Shown piece after piece: positions 52,055 to 59,683 of a stretch of DNA of 64,000 bases. A model generated the notes under the pieces. It did not search any database and had not been told where the DNA came from. It worked only from the letters and a program-made list of their open reading frames with translations. A program made the translations under genes and the position numbers. Numbering within the stretch: the first letter of the stretch is position 1; every line of letters starts with the position of its first letter. Origin of the DNA: SLFH01 sp050486265 (GTDB taxonomy: Bacteria > Planctomycetota > Phycisphaerae > Phycisphaerales > UBA1924); the NCBI GenBank assembly GCA_050486265.1, contig JBJHCY010000002.1, positions 124,001 to 188,000 of the forward strand. The letters are read 5' to 3'.

Positions 52055-52939
52055 ATGACCGCAGGACGCCGAGCATTCACACTCATCGAGCTGCTGATCG
52101 TGATCGCCATCATCGCCGTGCTGATCGGCATCCTCTTGCCCGCCTTGGGAGGCAGCCGGGTCGCCGCCCGTGACCTGAAGTGCAGCAGCAATGTCAGGCA
52201 GATGATGATCGCGATGGACATGTACTCGCAGCGAAACAGGAACGGCTGGTTCACCGCCGTCGCCGACATCGGCGACGACGATCTGAGCTACCTCTGGCGT
52301 GAAGAACTGTTGAAGAACACCTCGATCTCACTCTGCCCGCACACCGTCAACCGCGTCGAGATCGGATGGGAAGAAGTCTCCAGATTCGTGCCCGGCCAGG
52401 GCTTTGTCACCGTCTCCCAAGCCGACTACACCGACCTGACCCGCAACGCCCGAAACCGCCACGACGACGGCACAGGACAAGCCGTTCCCAACGGACGAAG
52501 GGGCCACAGCTTCGAGGTCTTCGCCGTGATGGGCTACGGCACACATGTCGACGGGCGGACCTTCACCTCCAACCGCACGCCCAGTTTCGACCGTCCCGGC
52601 GGAGTCCTCATGACACGCAACAATGTCCGCAACCCATCGACCACCTACATCCTACTCGACGGCGACGACGACCCCAACGACGGAGATACATGGAACAACT
52701 GGCCCGACGAAGCCACGAACAACCACGGCGCCCGAGGGCTCACGCTCGGATTCCTCGACGGGCACGCCGAGTTCGCCAACAAAGAACGCTATGTCCGTGC
52801 GTCGCTCTACAGCTACCACCCGTGGTTTGGCCCGGGCAGCACCGGCTGGCAACTCGCCCAGCAGGTCGTGCCCGAGGTCCGCAACGCCGGCGGCTGGTAC
52901 GGACGCTGGTGGTTCGACTACAGCGGTCGCAGCAACTGA
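52055..52939 (+). CDS. Planctomycete prepilin-like protein with N-terminal methylation motif
   Basis: 294 residues. The type III signal RRAFTLIELLIVIAIIAVLI has the cleavage/methylation site before Phe and Glu at +5. The body is of the large planctomycete H-X9-DG/DUF1559-like kind; near the C-terminus GARGLTLGFLDGHAEF carries a closely similar H-x(10)-DG. GGGAGAAA precedes ATG 52055. Such proteins are numerous in planctomycete genomes, and their role in pili or protein export is largely untested. No pilus ATPase is adjacent here. Confidence 0.87.
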   Translation: MTAGRRAFTLIELLIVIAIIAVLIGILLPALGGSRVAARDLKCSSNVRQMMIAMDMYSQRNRNGWFTAVADIGDDDLSYLWREELLKNTSISLCPHTVNRVEIGWEEVSRFVPGQGFVTVSQADYTDLTRNARNRHDDGTGQAVPNGRRGHSFEVFAVMGYGTHVDGRTFTSNRTPSFDRPGGVLMTRNNVRNPSTTYILLDGDDDPNDGDTWNNWPDEATNNHGARGLTLGFLDGHAEFANKERYVRASLYSYHPWFGPGSTGWQLAQQVVPEVRNAGGWYGRWWFDYSGRSN

Positions 52940-53236
52940 TCGCTCACCACCACCCTAACCACACCGCCGCGGCTCACTCGCGGCGCCACAACCCGAACGC
53001 CGCCGGAGAGCAGTCGGCGGCGTTCTGCTTTTCTCGCTTCGTAAGGTTGCGGGCAACGATGACCTCGTTTGACAGCCCGCGTGTCACCAGTTGTCTCTGA
53101 CAGATGAGCGCGACCGCGAGGGTCACGCGGGGGGGCTCGTAGACTTTGCCGCGCCGTTCCCGGCGTGTCCGAGGTCGAGTCATTCGGTGCTGCAAGCTCA
53201 GCGAACGCTCGACGACTCAGCGGAGTTCGCCCGCCC

Positions 53237-53436
53237 TCAGATCTGTGCCATGCCGGCTTCGAGCGGTAGCAGGACCACGCCGCGAGGCATGGTATCTGGA
53301 GTCGTTTGTCCCGCGGTCTGTCGGGTTCGGTCCGTCGCCTGCCGAGCTTCTGGCTCGGGTCGTGCTCGGCGATCAGCGCCTCGACGCGTCGCCAGAGTTC
53401 GTCGGCGCAGAATCGGTCGCGCATGCGTCTGCCCAC
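53237..53436 (-). pseudogene. Decayed IS5-family transposase N-terminal fragment (probable)
   Basis: In the 596-base gap 52940-53535 the only protein-like signal is on the minus strand. One frame reads MRDRFCADELWRRVEALIAE, the typical opening of IS5-type transposases (D-E-L-W then E-x-L). A second frame continues with MPRGVVLLPLEAGMAQI, comparable to the following G-I-V-F-V-L-x-T-G-x-P-W block. The frame change and early stops mark it as a remnant. No terminal inverted repeats were identified. The rest of the gap shows nothing convincing. Confidence 0.4.
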
Positions 53437-53535
53437 CCAGGCTGACGCGGATCATGCACGCTGCATCGGGCGCTCAATTCGACCGGCAATGGAGCGGTCT
53501 CTGAATGTGACGCGTGGCACGGAGTGCTGACCGAA

Positions 53536-53607
53536 AGCGGGCGACCGGACTCGAACCGGCAACATTCAGCTTGGAAGGCTGACACTCTACCATTGAGTTA
53601 CGCCCGC
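53536..53607 (-). tRNA. tRNA-Gly (anticodon TCC)
   Basis: A 72-base cloverleaf on the minus strand. The acceptor stem GCGGGCG/CGCCCGC is perfect, the D arm reads ACTCAATGGTAGAGT, the anticodon stem TCAGC/GCTGA encloses the loop CTTCCAA (anticodon TCC), and the T arm GCCGG-TTCGAGT-CCGGT is canonical. The CCA end is not encoded. Confidence 0.97.
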
Positions 53608-53663
53608 GACGCCCCCCAGTGTATCCGCCGTGGGGCCGTTCTGCGAGTCTCGCTCGGGCGGCA

Positions 53664-55673
53664 TCACCCCTCAACCCGCACCGCACGGATCGCCGCGAAC
53701 ATCGGGATCTCCGCCCTCGCCCGGTTCTCCGCCTCGGCCCTGGGGCCGGGCTCGCTGCGGCGTTCGCTCGCCCACTCCTCCACCCGATCGACCAGCAGCC
53801 CCGCCTCGCCCAACGCGTTGATGTACGCGCTCAGGGGGCGGTGGTGGGTCCAGGTGTTGACAGGGCGCTTGCCGCGGGCGACCTCGCCGGGGTTCATCGT
53901 GATCGGATGGCTCGTCGGGGAGAGGTAGGCGTCGACATGCCGGCTCTGGACGGTCGAGCCGTCCGGCTCGGTTCTCCAGACCCAGGCAGTGCGTCCCGGG
54001 ATGCGGAAGGCGGGGTGGAGGATCACAAGCACGAACCGTCCGCCGGGCCTGAGCATCGACGCGATCGCCCCGAAGGCGGGCTCGATCGGATCGAAGTTCA
54101 TCGCGGCCAGCACGCACGCCGCGCTGTCGCAGGTATCAAGCTCCTGCTCGGTCTTGAGTCGCCCCAGCTCTCGCGCATCGGCGACGAAGAACTCCGCGCC
54201 CTGCGGCACTCGCTTCCTTGCGGCTTCGATCAGCGAGGGCGACGCGTCGACGCCGATCACCGACGCCCCCGCCTGCGTCAGCTCGCGCGCAAGCAGGCCC
54301 TGCCCGCAGGCGACATCGAGGATTCGTTGGTCGTTCTGCGGGTCGAGCAGGCGCAGCACACCGGGAAGCACAACGGTGGTGTGGTGGTCGCTGCCGCGCC
54401 GTTCGAGCAAATCGTCGTACCACCCCGCGACATGCTCCCACGAGCCCGAGCCCTTCTCCTCCACGCGAGCAGGCCGCGCGGGCTCCGGGTCGCGCTTCGG
54501 GGCCTCTCGCTGCTGAGGTGGCGGCGTCGGGAGTGCAGCTGTCTCGGCGGCCGATGGAGGTGATCCCGCTTCGGTCTGAGGCGCAGATCTCGCGGGGGGA
54601 GGCTCGACCGGGTCGATCGGACGCGGCTTGACAGGACGCAGCATCGTCGGCGGGACCTCGAACGAGCCGCTCTGCTCCTCTTCGGTATCGCTGACCGGGG
54701 ATTGCGCGGGCGATGGAGGCAGCGGGCGCAGCGCCGGGGCATCGGCCTGTCCGGCCTCGGACCGGCTCTCGGGCTGTCTTTCTGGCTCGGGCGTCGGCTG
54801 CCGCGGACGGTGCGGCGCAGCCGCGGCGTCCTCGATCCGGAGCCTGAACACCGGCGGCGGGGGTGTGGTGAACTTCACCTGCTCGTGCGTCACCGGATGC
54901 CGGAAGGCGATCTCGCCCAGATGCAGCATCATCCGCACCGGGCCGTCCAGAGGGCGAGCCCTGGGCCCTGGATCGCCGACCAGCGGCAGCCCGACCTGAC
55001 GGAACTGCGCGATCGCCTGCCCGGGGCGATCCGTCTCCATGCGAACGCGGAGCAGCGTCAACTCGCCGGCCCGTTCTTGCACGCGCACATGCGCGATCGC
55101 CTCGCGCCCGTCTCGCCCGATGGGCAGGTCCTGCTCGTCGAAGCTGCGGACAGAACCGTCGCGGCCGGTCACGAGCCGGCTCTTGATCGTGAACATGTCC
55201 TGCGAAGGGCTGCCCCGCACGACTGCTGTCGCGATGCGGTGGGGGCGTGAGGAGTGAAACTGCTCGGTGAGGCCGGCGGCTGCATCATCGGTCTTGGCCA
55301 GGACCACCAGCCCGCAGCACGCAGGGTCGAGCGGGTTGATCGCCCGCAGTTTGGGCGCGTGCCTCGATCCGTGCCCCGCGCGTGCGGCGCGTCGGGCGTC
55401 CACCTTCAGCCGATCGATCAGCGTGACGGGTCTCTTGCCCTTGCGGTCGCCCGGCCTCAGGGCGATGGGCATGCCGGCGGGCTTCTCGACAACCATCAGC
55501 GCATCATCTTCATAGACGACGCGGACGCCGGGCGGCCCAGGGCGACGGTCGCCCCCGATGCCGGGCCGCGGGCGGCTCGCAAATCCGTGCGCCCCGCCCG
55601 GCCCGCGTCTGGGGCCGGAAGGTCTGTTGTCTCTGGGGCCGGCGTTTCGGCGTGGTCGGTCAGGACCGGGCAT
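53664..55673 (-). CDS. Fusion: degenerate RluA-type pseudouridine synthase plus SAM-dependent methyltransferase
   Basis: 669 residues. After a basic tail, residues about 50-280 follow the RluA fold (VVYEDDALMVVEKPAGMPIA), but key motifs are altered: the H-R-L-D-x-x-T-S-G signature reads INPLDPACCG (Asp116 kept, Arg lost) and T-G-R-T-H-Q-I-R reads TDRPGQAIA. A Pro/Glu-rich linker (285-410) leads to a class I methyltransferase with motif I ILDVACGQGLLAREL (about 451-465), ASVIGVDASPSLIEAA and FVLVILHPAF. The domains stay in one frame, with no stop between them. The methyltransferase part is probably active and the synthase part may only bind RNA. Its start overlaps the upstream CoaB stop by 14 bases. 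Confidence 0.8.
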   Translation of the reverse strand: MPGPDRPRRNAGPRDNRPSGPRRGPGGAHGFASRPRPGIGGDRRPGPPGVRVVYEDDALMVVEKPAGMPIALRPGDRKGKRPVTLIDRLKVDARRAARAGHGSRHAPKLRAINPLDPACCGLVVLAKTDDAAAGLTEQFHSSRPHRIATAVVRGSPSQDMFTIKSRLVTGRDGSVRSFDEQDLPIGRDGREAIAHVRVQERAGELTLLRVRMETDRPGQAIAQFRQVGLPLVGDPGPRARPLDGPVRMMLHLGEIAFRHPVTHEQVKFTTPPPPVFRLRIEDAAAAPHRPRQPTPEPERQPESRSEAGQADAPALRPLPPSPAQSPVSDTEEEQSGSFEVPPTMLRPVKPRPIDPVEPPPARSAPQTEAGSPPSAAETAALPTPPPQQREAPKRDPEPARPARVEEKGSGSWEHVAGWYDDLLERRGSDHHTTVVLPGVLRLLDPQNDQRILDVACGQGLLARELTQAGASVIGVDASPSLIEAARKRVPQGAEFFVADARELGRLKTEQELDTCDSAACVLAAMNFDPIEPAFGAIASMLRPGGRFVLVILHPAFRIPGRTAWVWRTEPDGSTVQSRHVDAYLSPTSHPITMNPGEVARGKRPVNTWTHHRPLSAYINALGEAGLLVDRVEEWASERRSEPGPRAEAENRARAEIPMFAAIRAVRVEG

Positions 55674-56517
55674 GGGGAGGCTCGCTGGGAGAGTTGGTCT
55701 GGGCCGAGTCGGGAAGCTGGGCGATAAGGTCGAGCAACCAATCGGCGAAACGATCTTTGGTTATGGGTCCACCTGTCGCACGCCCATTGTTGAAGCCGAG
55801 GTCAGGGGTGCTGTACGCCGTCGCCTCGATGTTCGGGGCGTCCATCGTTTCGAGCGGATTGGCGACGATCACATCGACGCCCTTGCGGCCGAGCTTCTCG
55901 ATTGCGGATCTTGCCATCTGCTCTCTGGGTTCCAGTGCAAAGCCGACCAGTCGCTGGCCCGGACGGCGGGTGGCGGCACAGGCGGCCAGGAGGTCGGGGG
56001 TTGCTTCGAGGTCGATGGTCATGCCCTCGGCGGACCGCCTCTTTTTGCTCTTCAGGTCCTCTGGATCGGCTTTGGGGCGGTAGTCCGCGACGGCGGCGGC
56101 CATCACGAGCACATCCGCGTGGGGCCATCGCTCGGTGAGGATGGCTTCCAGGTCGGCGGTGGTTCGGAACCGGACGACCTCGACGGACGGATCTTGTGGT
56201 TCAGAGCAGACCGGCCCGAGGGCCAGTGTGACTTTCCAGCCGCGATGGGCGGCCTGCTCGGCCAGACGGATGCCCAGCTTGCCGGAGGAACGGTTGCCGA
56301 TGAACCGAACAGCGTCGATGGGTTCCTGTGTCGGCCCGGCACTGATGAGCAGGCGGGGCGCCGGCCGTCGCGGACTTGGCTCTGGGGTGTGCACGCTGGG
56401 TTCCTGGTCGGGGGCTTTGCGGGCGGGTGTTGGTGCTCCCTGCGGTGGAGCGTGCGAGGGTGTACCATGCCCGGGCGCAGGGGCCGGCGTCGGCCAGCTG
56501 CGATTCGGGAAGGACAT
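55660..56517 (-). CDS. coaB: Phosphopantothenate-cysteine ligase (CoaB-type, stand-alone)
   Basis: 285 residues from ATG 56517. Only the DFP/CoaB half of the usual CoaBC protein is present: LLISAGPTQEPIDAVRFIGN, SSGKLGIRLAEQAAHRG, VLVMAAAVADYRPK, KSKKRRSAEGMTIDLEATPD and the late VDVIVANPLE. It joins cysteine to 4'-phosphopantothenate with a nucleotide triphosphate on the way to coenzyme A. The first 55 residues are a Pro-rich tail. The CoaC flavoprotein is not adjacent and must be encoded elsewhere. It is divergent from the pilus ATPase gene, with 116 bases between the starts. Confidence 0.9.
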   Translation of the reverse strand: MSFPNRSWPTPAPAPGHGTPSHAPPQGAPTPARKAPDQEPSVHTPEPSPRRPAPRLLISAGPTQEPIDAVRFIGNRSSGKLGIRLAEQAAHRGWKVTLALGPVCSEPQDPSVEVVRFRTTADLEAILTERWPHADVLVMAAAVADYRPKADPEDLKSKKRRSAEGMTIDLEATPDLLAACAATRRPGQRLVGFALEPREQMARSAIEKLGRKGVDVIVANPLETMDAPNIEATAYSTPDLGFNNGRATGGPITKDRFADWLLDLIAQLPDSAQTNSPSEPPHARS

Positions 56518-56633
56518 TGATAGGCGCTGGTCGCCGGGTTGCCGCTGCGTGCGGGAAGTTCCGGGGCGGTCGGCGCCTTCGAGGGCGCGGCGTTGAGAGA
56601 CGGCGCACCAGACGGCTTGCGGACCTGAAGAAC

Positions 56634-58358
56634 ATGGCAAGATCGCGTAAGAAGCTCGGAGAGATCTTGGTCGGCTGGGGGGTGATCACCCCACAGCAGG
56701 CCGAGCAGGCAATGCAGTTGGCCAAGGGCTCGGGCAAGCGGCTCGGCGAGACGATCGTCGAGGCCGGCTTCGCCAAGCAGGAGCAGGTTGCCAAGGCGTT
56801 GGCCAACCAGTTCGGGATGGAGTTCGTCGACCTGTCGGCGCCCGGGATGTCCGACAAGGTCGACATGAAACTGATCGATCAGGAACTGATCAAGAAGCAC
56901 GCCATCCTGCCGATGTCCAAGAGCGGCAACCGGATGCAGGTGGTCATCCACGACCCGATGAACCTCGAGCTGCTCGACATGCTCCGGTTCCGCTACGGCG
57001 TCGAGATCGAGCCCCGCCTCGCGGCCGAGAGCCAGATCCGTTCGTTCATCGAGGGCGGGCTCAAGTCGATGCCCAAGATGGTCTCGGAGGGCGAGTCGCT
57101 GGTGACCGGCTCGATCGACCGGACGATCGACCGTTCGGTGGACCGGTCGCTGGACCGCTCGATCGATGTGACGCGCGAGGATGCGCCGATCGTCCGCCTG
57201 ACCAACCGCATCCTCGTCGAGGCGGTCAAGATGCGGGCCAGCGACATCCACATCGAGCCGATGGCCGACCGCGTGCGGCTGCGATACCGCATCGACGGCG
57301 TGTGCATCGAGCGAGACAACCTGCCCAAGCGCATGCAGAACGCGCTGCTCAGCCGCTCGAAGCTGATGGCGGGCGTGAACATCGCCGAGAAGCGCCTGCC
57401 GCAGGACGGGCGAATCAAGATCAATGTCGACGACAGCCAGATCGACTTCCGCGTGTCGTCGTGCCCGGCGTACCACGGCGAGTCGGTGGTGCTCCGTATT
57501 CTGCGCCCCGAGTCGGCGCGGGTGGGCCTCGAGAACCTGGGCTTCGAGCCCGACAACCTGGCGATTTTCAACCGGATCATCCGGCGTCCCAACGGGATCT
57601 TCCTCGTGACCGGGCCGACCGGTTCTGGCAAGACGACCACGCTGTACACGGCGCTCGATGTGCTCAACCGTCCCGACCGCAAGATCATCACCGCCGAGGA
57701 CCCGGTCGAGTACAACTTCGAGGGCATCAACCAGTGCCAGGTGCGTGAGTCGATCGGGCTGACCTTCCCGATCATCCTCCGGTCGATGCTTCGCCAGGCG
57801 CCCAATGTGATCCTCGTCGGTGAGATCCGCGACAAGGAGGTCGGCGAGATCGCGATCCAGGCGGCGTTGACGGGCCACCTCGTCTTCAGCACGCTGCACA
57901 CCAACGACGCGCCGTCGGCGATCACGCGCCTGATCGACATGGGCATCAAGCCGTTCCTGGTCGCCTCGTCGATCCAGGCGGTGATGGCCCAGCGGCTGAT
58001 CCGGACGCTGCACGACCCGACGAAGGTGCTGGCCGAGAAGGAAGACCTCGACCCGAAGATCCTTCGCTTGATCGGCCTGAAGATGGAGCAGGCGTTGGGC
58101 AAGGTGTACAAGCCGGTGGCGACGCAAGATGCGCCCAACGGGTACCGCGGGCGTCGCGCGATCTTCGAGCTGATGCAGATGAACGCGGAGCTGCGCGACC
58201 TGGCCTTCAACAAGGCGCCGGTCGCCAAGATCCGGCGTGCCGCGATCCAGTCCGGGATGCGGACGCTGGTGGACGACGGGCGCCTGAAGGTGCTCGCGGG
58301 CAAGACGACGCCCGAAGAGATCGCCCGCATGGCGCAGGCCGACGACGAAACCGAGTGA
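56634..58358 (+). CDS. GspE/PilB-type secretion or pilus assembly ATPase, copy 1
   Basis: 574 residues from ATG 56634. The N-terminal GspE/PilB domain (LGEILVGWGVITPQQAEQAM) is followed by the RecA-like motor: Walker A GPTGSGKTTTLYTALD, Asp box IITAEDPVEYNFEG, Walker B-like ILVGEIRDKEVGE and the His box LVFSTLHTND. The paired CxxC zinc finger common in GspE/PilB is absent; the corresponding region (HDPTKVLAEKEDLDPKILRL) has no cysteine. Residues 160-178 carry a tetrapeptide repeat. It is the first gene of the pilus operon; pilT follows 38 bases downstream. Confidence 0.93.
   Translation: MARSRKKLGEILVGWGVITPQQAEQAMQLAKGSGKRLGETIVEAGFAKQEQVAKALANQFGMEFVDLSAPGMSDKVDMKLIDQELIKKHAILPMSKSGNRMQVVIHDPMNLELLDMLRFRYGVEIEPRLAAESQIRSFIEGGLKSMPKMVSEGESLVTGSIDRTIDRSVDRSLDRSIDVTREDAPIVRLTNRILVEAVKMRASDIHIEPMADRVRLRYRIDGVCIERDNLPKRMQNALLSRSKLMAGVNIAEKRLPQDGRIKINVDDSQIDFRVSSCPAYHGESVVLRILRPESARVGLENLGFEPDNLAIFNRIIRRPNGIFLVTGPTGSGKTTTLYTALDVLNRPDRKIITAEDPVEYNFEGINQCQVRESIGLTFPIILRSMLRQAPNVILVGEIRDKEVGEIAIQAALTGHLVFSTLHTNDAPSAITRLIDMGIKPFLVASSIQAVMAQRLIRTLHDPTKVLAEKEDLDPKILRLIGLKMEQALGKVYKPVATQDAPNGYRGRRAIFELMQMNAELRDLAFNKAPVAKIRRAAIQSGMRTLVDDGRLKVLAGKTTPEEIARMAQADDETE
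57111..57167 (+). repeat. In-frame 12-bp tandem repeat within the first GspE/PilB gene
   Basis: Nineteen codons encode SIDRTIDRSVDRSLDRSID, a tetrapeptide period of [S/T]-[I/V/L]-D-R repeated about 4.75 times. It lies in the linker between the N-terminal domain and the ATPase core. Confidence 0.85.
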
Positions 58359-58396
58359 TGTTCTCCCCCCGCGCCGGGGGCCGATGGAGCTGACCG

Positions 58397-59521
58397 ATGT
58401 CGACGATGCAGATCGACCGCCTGCTCGACACCGTCGTGAAGACGGGCGCGAGCGACCTTCACCTGACCGTTGGGCGACAGCCCACCATCCGTCTTCACGG
58501 ACGGCTGCGCAACCTCCAGACCAAGGTGCTCGACTCCGACTCGATGGTCGGCCTCATGAAGTCGATCACCCCCGAGCGGAACCAGCAGGAGCTGCAGGAG
58601 GAGGGCGGCACGGACTTCGGCTTCGCCTACGGCGAAGCCGCCCGCTTCCGCGTCTCGGTCTTCCGCCAGAGGGGCGATCTGGCGATCGTGCTCAGGCAGA
58701 TCCCCAACAAGCTGCTGACCTTCGAGCAGATCGGTCTGCCGGCGATGACCAAGGAGTTGATCCGGCGACCCCGCGGGATGTTCCTGGTCACGGGCCCGAC
58801 GGGCTCGGGCAAGACGACCTCGCTGGCGACGATGATCGACTACATCAACATCAACATGGATCACCACATCATCACGATGGAGGATCCGATCGAGTACTAC
58901 CACCACCACAAGAAGTCGGTGGTGAACCAGCGTGAGGTCGGCAACGATGTGCCGAGCTTCTCTGAGGCCCTTCGGCGGGCCCTCCGCCAGGACCCCGATA
59001 ACATCCTTGTCGGTGAGATGCGAGACCTTGAGACGATCGAGGCCGCCGTGCGTGCGGCCGAGACGGGCCACCTCGTCTTCGGCACCCTGCACACCACCGG
59101 CGCCGCCAAGACGATCGACCGTCTGGTCGACGCCTTCCCGGTGAGCCAGCAGAACCAGATCCGCGTGCAGCTCTCGACCGCCCTGATCGCGGTGCTCAGC
59201 CAGGCGCTCCTGACCCGGATCGACCAGGCGGGGATGGTCGCGGCGTACGAGTTCCTCGTCGTCACGCCGGCCATCAGCAATCTTATTCGTGACAACAAAA
59301 GCTATCGCATCGATTCGATGATCCAGACCGGCAAGAAGTTCGGTATGCAGCTCTTGGACGACCACCTGTGGCAGCTGTACACCGAGGGCAAGATCGCCGC
59401 GGAGGAGATGGTTGACAAGGCCAAGAACGCGGCGGATCTGAAGGAGCGGGTGCACCGGATCGGGCGGACGATCGAGGGTCGGCCTGAGCTTGACGACGAT
59501 GATCTCGGCGCGGCCGAGTAA
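58397..59521 (+). CDS. pilT: Type IV pilus retraction ATPase PilT
   Basis: 374 residues. Hexameric ATPase that depolymerises pili. The N-terminal PAS-like domain begins IDRLLDTVVKTGASDLHLTV, with the PilT-specific GASDLHLTVGRQP. Walker A is GPTGSGKTTSLATMID, the Asp box is IITMEDPIEYYHHHKKSVVN, Walker B is ILVGEMRDLETIEAAVRAAE, and the AIRNLIRD-type retraction motif appears as AISNLIRDNK. No zinc finger is expected. A hairpin terminator follows before the second GspE gene. Confidence 0.95.
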   Translation: MSTMQIDRLLDTVVKTGASDLHLTVGRQPTIRLHGRLRNLQTKVLDSDSMVGLMKSITPERNQQELQEEGGTDFGFAYGEAARFRVSVFRQRGDLAIVLRQIPNKLLTFEQIGLPAMTKELIRRPRGMFLVTGPTGSGKTTSLATMIDYININMDHHIITMEDPIEYYHHHKKSVVNQREVGNDVPSFSEALRRALRQDPDNILVGEMRDLETIEAAVRAAETGHLVFGTLHTTGAAKTIDRLVDAFPVSQQNQIRVQLSTALIAVLSQALLTRIDQAGMVAAYEFLVVTPAISNLIRDNKSYRIDSMIQTGKKFGMQLLDDHLWQLYTEGKIAAEEMVDKAKNAADLKERVHRIGRTIEGRPELDDDDLGAAE

Positions 59522-59537
59522 ACATGATTGGAATTTG

Positions 59538-59561
59538 AACGGGCCTCAGGGCCCGTTTTTT
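59538..59561 (+). terminator. Rho-independent terminator after pilT
   Basis: AACGGGCC (59538-59545), loop TCAG, GGCCCGTT (59550-59557) running into TTTTTT (to 59561). Confidence 0.92.
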
Positions 59562-59683
59562 AGTGCAAAGCAACGAGTCGTATCTTCGAAAGTCCGGTTT
59601 TGTGGGCTTTGTGCTTTGAACCGGATGGGCAAGATTGTCGAATCTGATAGAGGCGTGGCTTGCACGCCGTGTGAGGTGGTTTT

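Noticed and set aside
53286..53300. CATGGTATCTGGAGTC as a third regulator operator
   Set aside because: Only TGGTAT and scattered positions match the two good sites, and it lies inside the transposase relic with no gene start nearby.
52918..53436. A full 172-codon minus-strand gene downstream of the prepilin
   Set aside because: Only its first about 35 residues look protein-like (transposase start); the remainder is Arg/Pro-rich and in the wrong frame for continuation.
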